Assembly: GCA_030635145.1 (NCBI GenBank)
Contig: DAOVZK010000001.1
Span: 87,381 to 119,684, forward strand
Direction of reading: 5' to 3'
Length of the DNA: 32,304 nucleotides
Source: Planctomycetota bacterium
GTDB taxonomy: Bacteria; Planctomycetota; Phycisphaerae; SM23-33
The first letter of the stretch is position 1, and every line of letters begins with the position of its first letter. Positions 24,040 through 30,775 of the stretch are shown here, one piece after another. Position numbers and translations under genes: made by a program. The notes under the pieces are model-generated. The model was not told the origin of the DNA, ran no database searches, and was given only the letters and a program-made list of their open reading frames with translations.

Positions 24040-24807
24040 TTAGGTTCTGTTGATCAGGGCGGCGTTGTAACCCGCCCCGAAGCCGTTGTCGATATTGACG
24101 ACGGACACCCCAGCGGCGCAGCTGTTGAGCATCGCCAACAATGCCGCTAACCCCGCAAAGCTCGCACCGTATCCCACGGATGTTGGCACGGCGATGACGG
24201 GTACGCTCACTAATCCGCCAACGACGCTCGCCAGTGCGCCTTCCATACCAGCCACGGCGACGAGCACTTTTGCCTCGCGAATTTCCGGCATGTCGGCAAG
24301 TAGCCGGTGCAACCCCGCAACGCCCATATCGTAATGCGTGGTGACGTTTGCGCCCATGATCTCGGCGGTGATGCGGGCCTCCTCGGCGACGGGCAGGTCG
24401 CTGGTTCCGGCGGCAACAATGGCAACGTTACCGACGGGTTCGATCTGATTTTGTACGAGTGCGATTGTGCGGGCGGTTTCGTGAAATTCGGCGGAGGGAA
24501 AATTTGTCGCGACGGCGTCGAACATTTCGCGGGTGGCGCGCGTGGCAAGAACGTTTTGTCCGGTGGCGGCGAGCTTGGCGAAAATGTCGCTAACCTGTGA
24601 AACGCTTTTGCCCATGCAGAAAATCACCTCGCCAAACCCGCACCGCAATTCGCGATGATGATCGACGCGGGCAGTGATGCAGCCTTTGTCTACCGACGAC
24701 ATAACGTCCTCGAACGGCAGCCGGCGCAGCTCGGACACGACGGTCTCAAGATCGACCGTTCCGTCCTGAAAACGCGTCAGCATGTCTCGCAATTTTGGTT
24801 CGTTCAT
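24040..24807 (-). CDS. larB: LarB-type pyridinium-3,5-biscarboxylic acid mononucleotide synthase
   Basis: A 255-residue member of the PurE-like LarB family, which carboxylates and hydrolyses nicotinic acid adenine dinucleotide in the first step of nickel-pincer nucleotide synthesis for lactate racemase-type enzymes. Typical segments are HRELRCGFGEVIFCMGKS, the AAGTSDLPVAEEA nucleotide-binding motif, DMGVAGLHRLL, VAGMEGALASVVGGL and PTSVGYGASF. The start is ATG 24807, which fits the LRDMLTRFQDG N-terminus of the family; the ribosome binding site is weak. The partner genes larC and larE are not in the window. Its stop is 9 bp from element E6. Confidence 0.92.
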   Translation of the reverse strand: MNEPKLRDMLTRFQDGTVDLETVVSELRRLPFEDVMSSVDKGCITARVDHHRELRCGFGEVIFCMGKSVSQVSDIFAKLAATGQNVLATRATREMFDAVATNFPSAEFHETARTIALVQNQIEPVGNVAIVAAGTSDLPVAEEARITAEIMGANVTTHYDMGVAGLHRLLADMPEIREAKVLVAVAGMEGALASVVGGLVSVPVIAVPTSVGYGASFAGLAALLAMLNSCAAGVSVVNIDNGFGAGYNAALINRT

Positions 24808-24843
24808 GTTTCGTCCGCAAATTTTTGTTGGCGGTCTCTGCCA

Positions 24844-25052
24844 GTAGGGTCGGCCATTGCCGACCAATAAATTTATCAAGCATCGAAAGATGGTCGGCAA
24901 TGCCCGACTACCTTTCGCGTTGTCATTGCGAGGAGCGTAGCGACGCGGCAATCTAAACTAATGAAAACGAGATTGCTTCGCTTCGCTCGCAATGACAATG
25001 TTAACATCACCTCCGGCGTTGCCGGTGGTCGGCAATGGCCGACCCTACCAGG
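24844..25052. repeat. Composite repeat: TAGGGTCGGCC copies flanking a 77-bp palindrome
   Basis: The gap between larB and alaS is almost entirely repeats: TAGGGTCGGCCATTGCCGACC (24847-24867), GATGGTCGGCAATGCCCGAC (24891-24910), the 77-bp TGTCATTGCGAGG palindrome, CCTCCGGCGTTGCC, and GGTCGGCAATGGCCGACCCTA (25030-25050) in reverse. The outer copies form an inverted pair around the inner one, suggesting nested insertion or a large foldback. Confidence 0.8.
24921..24997. repeat. 77-bp palindromic repeat, TGTCATTGCGAGG family (copy 2)
   Basis: Same length as 17524-17600 and identical except for four loop positions. It sits inside the composite repeat between larB and alaS. Confidence 0.85.
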
Positions 25053-25069
25053 TGCAATCTCACTCACAA

Positions 25070-27985
25070 TTATCCCAGTTGCTGCTTGGCCCATTCGACC
25101 GCAGCCGCCAGGGCATCGGGAAGTTTGTCAGGCTGTTTGCCACCGGCCTGTGCGAGGGTTGGTTTTCCACCACCCCCACCACCAACCAGCGGGGCGATTT
25201 GTTTCACCCAGTCCCCAGCCTTGATCTTTCCGGTTTTGGCAAGCTCGTCGCAAACCATCGCAACCAGCGTAACTTTTGAATCGTCGGCGCCGCCGAGAAA
25301 AATCGCCACCGCACCCTTCTGCCGCTGCTGGTCGCAAATGTTTCGCATGGTGTTGGGGTCGGGATGACCGCTGCTGGCAACGAGCACTTTACCCGCGGGA
25401 GTTTCGAGCGTGACGGCGTCCTGCAGGTCACCGGCGCCCTGAGACTTCGGTGCCTTGCGCAGCTTTTTGATTTCGTCCTGCATGGCGGTAATGCGTGCTG
25501 GAATTTCCGCAACTGGTACTCGTAACGCACCAGAAGCCTCTCGCAAAACGGCGGCGGATTGATAAGCCCACGCCACGGCTTGGCGGCCGGTGACGGCAGT
25601 AATTCTTCGTACGCCCTTGGCGATGGATTCTTCGCTGACGATCTTGAACAAGCCGATCTTGTTGACCTGGTCAACGTGCGTCCCGCCGCAAAATTCGAAG
25701 TTGAAGTCGTTATTCTCCGCGCCGAACAAATCTTCCGTGCCCATCGACACAACACGAACCGGGTCGGGATATTTTTCCCCGAACATCGCCTGTACGCCGG
25801 GAATTTTCTTCGCGTCGGCAAGCGGCACGGTCAACCAGAACACCGGGTGCCCGGCGAGAATGCGATCGTTGACGCACCGCTGGACTTCGTCCAGCTGATC
25901 GTTTGTTAACGCTTTGCTGTAGGTAAAGTCAAACCGCAGGCGGTCGGGATCGACCACGCTACCGGCCTGCGTGACACCATCGCCCAACACGCGTTGCAAT
26001 CCCCAGTTCAGCAGGTGCGTCGCGGAGTGATTTCGCATGATGTCGGTGCGGCGGAGCGTGTGGACTTCGGCACTGACCTGCAGCCCGACGGTTAGCGTTC
26101 CATTGAGAAGTTCGCCCACATGCAGTACCGACCCACCGGCTAGTTGCGTGTCATGAACCTCGAATACCATGCCCGACCCGTCGGTGGTTATCAGCGTGCC
26201 GGCGTCGCCAACCTGCCCGCCAGACTCTCCGTAAAAGCTGGTCTTGTCGAGAATCACCGCCACCGTTGAACCTTCCGGCAACTCGCCCTCGCTGACGAAT
26301 TTTCCGTCCACGACCCACCCGAGAACGGTGGCGTCGGTGAATGTCCCGTCGTATTTTTCGGTGTCGTCTGTTTCGGGTAGCCCGACGACCTGCTCGACCT
26401 GGAATTTTCCGGCACCGGCGCTGGAGGCTTGGCGATGTTTTTCCATCTCTTGCTGGAAGGCGGATTCGTCAACGGCGAAGCCATCTTTTTCGGCAATGAG
26501 TTTAGTTAAACTGAATGGGAATCCATGTGTCGCATGAAGTTCAAATATACGTTCACCTGTTATCTCTGGAGGTGTAGAACAAATACTTCTGACTAATTTG
26601 GAGTCAATCTCGCTGGGATAAATTTTTCGCTTGTATTCAATATCCTTCGATGTCTTATCAAGGATAAGAATTTGCGTATTCGGAATGATTCTTCCTTGGT
26701 TTACTGCTTTCTCTTCATCACCTTCTCTTCCACCGAAGGAATTAACGGAGAACATCTCAATACCCTTTGCAGAACGCAATGCCTCTGCTTCGATACACTT
26801 GAGTTGTTCCAATCCGCGGTCGAGGGTTTTGGCGAACGATTCTTCCTCGTCGGTGATAACGTCGATGACGACTTTCTGGCGGTCTTTGAGTTCGGGGAAC
26901 ACGCCGGCAAAATTTTCGACAATTGTGTCGACGAGCTGGTGGATGAACATCGCTTCGATCCCGAGATGCTGTCGGCCGAAACCAGCGGCACGACGCAGGA
27001 TGCTCCGCAGTACCGATCCGCGGCCGTCATTGCTGGGGAGAATTCCGTCGGCGATGGCGAACGTCAGGGTGCGTGCGTGGTCGGCGATAACGCGCATGGC
27101 GACGTCCACAAGATCGTTTTCGTCCATCGTGTCGTAGGGGTCCTCACCGCCGCCGGCACATCGCACGCCGTATTGCTTACCGGAAAGCTCTTCGACTTTT
27201 TTGATGATCGGAAGAAACAGATCGGTGGCGTAGTTGCTCTTTTTTCCGTGCAGAACTTTGCAGATTCGCTCCAGCCCAAGCCCCGTATCCACGTGCTGCG
27301 CCGGTAGCGGTTCCAACGAACCGTCGCCCAGGCGATTGAACTGAATGAACACGAGGTTCCAAAGTTCGATCACGAGCGGATCGTCGGCGTTGACTTTGTC
27401 GGCCCCGCTGGCGTCGGGGGTCATGTCGATATGAATTTCGCTGCAAGGCCCGCACGGGCCGGTCTCGCCCATCTCCCAAAAATTGTCCTTCTTAGACCCA
27501 TGCGAAATATGTGACGGGTCGATGTCGGTAGCTTCTTTCCAAACGTTTTCGGCGTCGGTGTCTGGTTCGAGATTTTCGCTTTTGTCACCACCGAAAACCG
27601 TAACGTAGAGGCGATCTTTCGGGAGGCCCCAAACATCGGTGAAAAGTTCCCAGGCCCATTTGATGGCGTCGTGTTTGAAGTAGTCACCGAAGCTCCAGTT
27701 TCCGAGCATCTCGAAAAACGTATGGTGATAGCAATCGCGGCCGACATCTTCGAGGTCGTTGTGCTTACCACCAGCGCGAATACATTTTTGCGTGTCGACG
27801 GCTCGTGTATAGTCTCGTTTTTCTGTCCCGAGGAACAGTGGTTTGAATTGATTCATCCCGGCGTTGGTAAAAAGCAGTGTGGGGTCATCGGCGGGTAGAA
27901 GCGAACTACTTTGAACCAGCCCATGGCCGCGCTGCTCGAAGAATTCCAGAAAATCGTTTCGTATTTGATTACAACTTTTGTTCAT
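25070..27985 (-). CDS. alaS: Alanyl-tRNA synthetase
   Basis: Charges tRNA-Ala with alanine and edits mischarged serine/glycine. The 971 residues are longer than the usual 870-880. Domains: class II catalytic core from residue 1 (LLPADDPTLLFTNAGMNQFK, RAVDTQKCIRAGGKHNDLEDVG, FFEMLGNWSFGDYFK), tRNA-recognition helices, editing domain with HSATH and CGGTH zinc ligands, and the C-Ala domain ending in GGGGGGKPTLAQAGG. Between about residues 407 and 473 there is an extra A+T-rich segment (26565-26765) just before FELHATHGFPF. The start was set at ATG 27985, with AGGA ten bases upstream, rather than ten codons earlier. The upstream membrane-protein gene ends 36 bp before it. Confidence 0.96.
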   Translation of the reverse strand: MNKSCNQIRNDFLEFFEQRGHGLVQSSSLLPADDPTLLFTNAGMNQFKPLFLGTEKRDYTRAVDTQKCIRAGGKHNDLEDVGRDCYHHTFFEMLGNWSFGDYFKHDAIKWAWELFTDVWGLPKDRLYVTVFGGDKSENLEPDTDAENVWKEATDIDPSHISHGSKKDNFWEMGETGPCGPCSEIHIDMTPDASGADKVNADDPLVIELWNLVFIQFNRLGDGSLEPLPAQHVDTGLGLERICKVLHGKKSNYATDLFLPIIKKVEELSGKQYGVRCAGGGEDPYDTMDENDLVDVAMRVIADHARTLTFAIADGILPSNDGRGSVLRSILRRAAGFGRQHLGIEAMFIHQLVDTIVENFAGVFPELKDRQKVVIDVITDEEESFAKTLDRGLEQLKCIEAEALRSAKGIEMFSVNSFGGREGDEEKAVNQGRIIPNTQILILDKTSKDIEYKRKIYPSEIDSKLVRSICSTPPEITGERIFELHATHGFPFSLTKLIAEKDGFAVDESAFQQEMEKHRQASSAGAGKFQVEQVVGLPETDDTEKYDGTFTDATVLGWVVDGKFVSEGELPEGSTVAVILDKTSFYGESGGQVGDAGTLITTDGSGMVFEVHDTQLAGGSVLHVGELLNGTLTVGLQVSAEVHTLRRTDIMRNHSATHLLNWGLQRVLGDGVTQAGSVVDPDRLRFDFTYSKALTNDQLDEVQRCVNDRILAGHPVFWLTVPLADAKKIPGVQAMFGEKYPDPVRVVSMGTEDLFGAENNDFNFEFCGGTHVDQVNKIGLFKIVSEESIAKGVRRITAVTGRQAVAWAYQSAAVLREASGALRVPVAEIPARITAMQDEIKKLRKAPKSQGAGDLQDAVTLETPAGKVLVASSGHPDPNTMRNICDQQRQKGAVAIFLGGADDSKVTLVAMVCDELAKTGKIKAGDWVKQIAPLVGGGGGGKPTLAQAGGKQPDKLPDALAAAVEWAKQQLG

Positions 27986-28021
27986 TGGTATTGGTCCTGT
28001 CGGATATGTCGGCAAAAATTA

Positions 28022-28798
28022 CTACGGGCGCTGCACGGGAATGAAGTGTATCCGCAACTCGCCGTCGTCGATGTCCACGTCGGTGACTTGCTTGCGGGCC
28101 TTGCGAAATTTGATTTCGGTGGGGAATGGTTCTTCATCAATGGCGGCGAGGATCTTGGGCAGCAGTAAGTCGAAATCGCCTAAGCTGACGTCGTTGTCAT
28201 CGTCGTCGGATTTGTCGTCTTTCCGTTCTGCGGCCCGCTCGGCGAGACGCTCTTTCATCGAATCAATAACTCCGGTGACGATAAACTTCGGCACTGGCAT
28301 CTTGCCAACGCGAACTCCGTCCATGGTAACTTTCACTCGCCCATCGTCAGTGACGTCAAATTTCAGATCGATGGAAATGACCTTGTTGATTTTTTCCGTG
28401 CGAACCATAATGGTCAGAACTTCGTCGTCCATGTTGACGGCCGGGTATGCGACACCAGCCTTGTCCATGGCATCAATAAGCTCGCTGGACTCATCGCCGA
28501 CGTTGTTACTCTGTAATCGCCAAAAGGCAATCTCGTCGAGCGAGGCAAGGTACAGGTTAAGGTTGTCCTGTGTGATAACGTGCGTGAAAGGGTCAGGGTT
28601 CCCAAGCTGACTTAGAAGTTTGGCGCACTTGGGGGTAAAATTGTTGTCGGTTACTTTCTTACGCTCTGCCTGCGTCAGCGCGTAGGGTTGATACGCGTCA
28701 GGCCGGCAGCTTGCCAGCAGCAAGATCACAGCTGTTGCTACCATCAGCAACAAAACAACCACAACGATCAGGGATATTGTAAGTTTTCGTTTGTTCAT
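28022..28798 (-). CDS. Membrane-anchored protein of unknown function upstream of alaS
   Basis: A 258-residue protein with a basic start and a single hydrophobic helix (residues 8-30) ending near LLASC; the rest should lie outside the inner membrane. The C-terminal part (MVRTEKINKVISIDL ... DGRVKVTMDGVRVGKMPVP) alternates hydrophobic and polar residues like beta structure, reminiscent of YpmS-type extracytoplasmic proteins, which I cannot confirm. An acidic low-complexity stretch (DDKSDDDDND) precedes the last third. GAGGAAA lies close before the ATG. It probably shares a transcript with alaS. Confidence 0.75.
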   Translation of the reverse strand: MNKRKLTISLIVVVVLLLMVATAVILLLASCRPDAYQPYALTQAERKKVTDNNFTPKCAKLLSQLGNPDPFTHVITQDNLNLYLASLDEIAFWRLQSNNVGDESSELIDAMDKAGVAYPAVNMDDEVLTIMVRTEKINKVISIDLKFDVTDDGRVKVTMDGVRVGKMPVPKFIVTGVIDSMKERLAERAAERKDDKSDDDDNDVSLGDFDLLLPKILAAIDEEPFPTEIKFRKARKQVTDVDIDDGELRIHFIPVQRP

Positions 28799-28857
28799 AG
28801 TGTTTCCTCAGCATAGCGTCAGCAGCGTTCCGCCACGGCGCGACGGTTAGCAGTCAG

Positions 28858-29083
28858 ATAGTCGTTCACATTTTTTTCCTGTCAATCTGCCAAAATATTT
28901 TTTTGACAGGATCACAGGATTAACCACAAGTTATGAAAAAAACAAAAAACCGTTAACCCTATGGTATCGAGACTAACACTACCACACGGGTACAAACAGA
29001 ACATTTTGAATTTTGATCGACAGGATTTTTTAGCCCTATCTCTCATCCTGTCATCCTGTCAAAATTTTTGCATGAACGGATAC
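28858..29083 (+). repeat. Intergenic palindromic element E7
   Basis: Forward copy: A end ATAGTCGTTCAC at 28858-28869, CCTGTCAATC, GACAGGATCACAGGAT arm, core with CTAACACTACCACAC, GATCGACAGGA, ATCCTGTCATCCTGTC arm, and B end CATGAACGGATAC at 29071-29083. The core is shared with E8 only. ATAGTC occurs at both edges (28858-28863 and 29084-29089). Confidence 0.88.
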
Positions 29084-29123
29084 ATAGTCAAGTGGTGTAG
29101 TTTCGCCTATTTGTCGGTGCGCA

Positions 29124-30185
29124 TCAAGGGAGTTTGCCCTCGAAATCGTCATTCGCGAAAAAAGCTCGCACAATCGCGCGGTATTCCGGGGGCACGCTGC
29201 TGGTGCGCAAATTTGCGTTGGCGGTTTGGCAGGCTGACGCCCAGGCCGACTGCAGGGGTACGTCGCGCAATTTCGCCCGAGGCGATGACCCGGATTCTGA
29301 CGCGCCGTTGCCGTCAGTATAGCTCTGAAAATATCCGGGATCGTACACCAGCACACGCAGTTCGCGAGGGTCTTCACCGGCCGAGTGTGACGGGGGCAAA
29401 TCGGCGGCGGAATCTTCCGAGGAGGCGCTGGTCGGGCTTTTCATCGCGGATTCATCATCGCCTACCCCAGCACCCGCAGCTGTGGAGTTGGCGACTTGTT
29501 GCAGCGAAATTTCCAATCCCTGGCGGCGCAGCTGTTGCGTCAGCTCCTCGAATCGCTCGGGGTCGATGGTTTTGATAGCGTCGGCGGCGGCGAGTAGCGA
29601 ATTGCGATGCTGCAAATTTTGTTCGGACGTCGCGGCACGGCGGTAAGCTTGCTCCAATCCCACCCGCTGGACGGACGAAAGCTCCCCCAGCTCCACCCCG
29701 CGCGGAGTTGCCATGACAGCTATCGCAAGCAGCCCGCAAATCGCAAGCGTCAGCAGCAAAGCAAACGCGGTTCGACGCGTCCGCCGCCAGAAGTTAATCC
29801 TCACCGGCAAAGATTTTATATCGGCGAGGGCTTTCTGAAAAACGCATGCGGCTACGGGAGTATCCTCCCCGCCCAGCAGCTCGCCGCCCGTGGAAATATG
29901 ATCCCGCAGGGCGTATCGAGAGTCGATAAATCGCGCCGCCTGCACCAAACTCACCCCGCGAAAAAGCGCCCACCCAGCCCCGGTAATTCCGGCGACAAGC
30001 ATCGCACCCAGCGGAACCAGCGAAATTGCTCCGACGTTGTTAGTAGTAAACCAGGAAAACGCCCACACAACCCCCGCCCCCGCCAAACCCGCGGGAATGG
30101 CGCAAAACGCAGCTGTCTCCCCCGCCCGAACCAGCAACATCCTGCGGGCCAAACGCTGCAAATTAGATTCAAATTCGCGTTTCAT
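29124..30185 (-). CDS. Membrane protein with coiled-coil middle, DUF4175-like in layout
   Basis: A 353-residue protein with an N-terminal helical hairpin of two membrane segments (about residues 24-75), the segment AARFIDSRYALRDHISTGGEL, a third membrane helix (about 140-160), then a helical region with DPERFEELTQQLRRQGLE and a serine/glycine-rich linker, and a C-terminal motif VPPEYRAIVRAFF. This layout, with the 'R-F-I-D-x-R-x-x-L' segment and a terminal 'PxxYRxxVRxFF', is what I associate with planctomycete genes next to MoxR/BatA operons; that is from memory. Elements E7 and E8 flank it as an inverted pair. Function unknown. Confidence 0.75.
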   Translation of the reverse strand: MKREFESNLQRLARRMLLVRAGETAAFCAIPAGLAGAGVVWAFSWFTTNNVGAISLVPLGAMLVAGITGAGWALFRGVSLVQAARFIDSRYALRDHISTGGELLGGEDTPVAACVFQKALADIKSLPVRINFWRRTRRTAFALLLTLAICGLLAIAVMATPRGVELGELSSVQRVGLEQAYRRAATSEQNLQHRNSLLAAADAIKTIDPERFEELTQQLRRQGLEISLQQVANSTAAGAGVGDDESAMKSPTSASSEDSAADLPPSHSAGEDPRELRVLVYDPGYFQSYTDGNGASESGSSPRAKLRDVPLQSAWASACQTANANLRTSSVPPEYRAIVRAFFANDDFEGKLP

Positions 30186-30305
30186 GGCTTCGGTGACAGA
30201 TTAACACAAATTCGGGGATAATTTCACGAAAAACTCCAAGATTTGGGTGCTTTGGGTTTTTATACGTCGATGCTTTTGTGTCAGGATAAATAATTTTTAT
30301 TACTC

Positions 30306-30334
30306 TTGATAAAACAGGTGTTTGGTGATAGACT
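30306..30334 (+). promoter_or_regulatory. Sigma-70-type promoter of the candidate small RNA
   Basis: TTGATA, 17-base spacer, TAGACT. A start point near 30341 would be expected. Confidence 0.55.
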
Positions 30335-30340
30335 GATGCA

Positions 30341-30415
30341 CAGGCTCCTCGGTTTATAAAATTTTTATAGATCGAGATTTAGGCGTTGGGCTCCCCTCCC
30401 CCGACGCCTTTTTTT
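30341..30415 (+). ncRNA. Candidate small RNA (or leader attenuator)
   Basis: About 75 bases between a promoter-like sequence and a strong terminator, with no reading frame. Hairpin 1 (30348-30376) pairs continuously over 13 positions, CTCGGTTTATAAA with TTTATAGATCGAG (two G-U pairs), leaving a 3-base loop. After five bases, hairpin 2 is the terminator with a 9-bp stem. The compact layout is that of a stand-alone small RNA. Because the phosphatase receptor gene starts 360 bp downstream on the same strand, it could instead be a 5' leader attenuator of that gene. No known RNA family was recognised. Confidence 0.5.
30382..30415 (+). terminator. Strong rho-independent terminator
   Basis: 9-bp stem GGCGTTGGG / CCCGACGCC (one wobble), 9-base pyrimidine loop, then seven T residues. 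It has no annotated plus-strand gene upstream to terminate, which is what points to the small RNA. Confidence 0.85.
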
Positions 30416-30522
30416 GCGCGCATTTATACAAAACTGCAAGTTCCGAGTGTGTTGGGGGCATTTCGCCCGGTGTTTTTGCACCTTACCTGCCGATAAAATA
30501 CCTGATATCCTAATTTGACCAC

Positions 30523-30749
30523 GTAGATCGTTCAAAAAAATTTGGGACAGGATAACAGGATAAGGTATAGGGCTAAAAAATCCTGTCGATCAAAATTCAA
30601 GATGTTATGTTTGTACCTGTGTGGTAGTGTTAGTCCCAATACCATGGGGTTGACGGTGTTTTGTTTCTTTTCTATAACTTTTAGTTAATCCTGTGATCCT
30701 GTCAAAAAAATTTAGGTCTGATTGACAGGACAAAAGTGTGAACGTTTAC
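30523..30749 (-). repeat. Intergenic palindromic element E8
   Basis: Reverse copy: B end GTAGATCGTTCA at 30523-30534, GACAGGATAACAGGAT arm, core shared with E7 in the opposite orientation, ATCCTGTGATCCTGTC arm, and A end GTGAACGTTTAC at 30738-30749. The A end is 26 bp upstream of the receptor gene; within it TTGACA and TTTACT are separated by 17 bases, so the element may supply a promoter. Confidence 0.9.
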
Positions 30750-30775
30750 TTATTTCAAACAACCGGGAAACCACA

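Noticed and set aside
25141-25200. CCACC-rich tract as a regulatory or G-quadruplex site
   Set aside because: It encodes the glycine-rich VGGGGGGKP segment of the AlaRS C-terminal domain, which explains the composition.
26565-26765. Intein in alaS
   Set aside because: The extra segment is only about 67 residues, has no Cys/Ser start, no terminal HN and no splicing motifs.
28961-29575. Plus-strand 204-codon frame
   Set aside because: It starts inside element E7 and continues antisense to the membrane-protein gene; it is rich in R and P as expected for a shadow frame.
501-30749. CRISPR array as an explanation of the repeated words
   Set aside because: The copies are kilobases apart, palindromic, 225-325 bp long and separated by genes, with no regular spacers and no cas genes.
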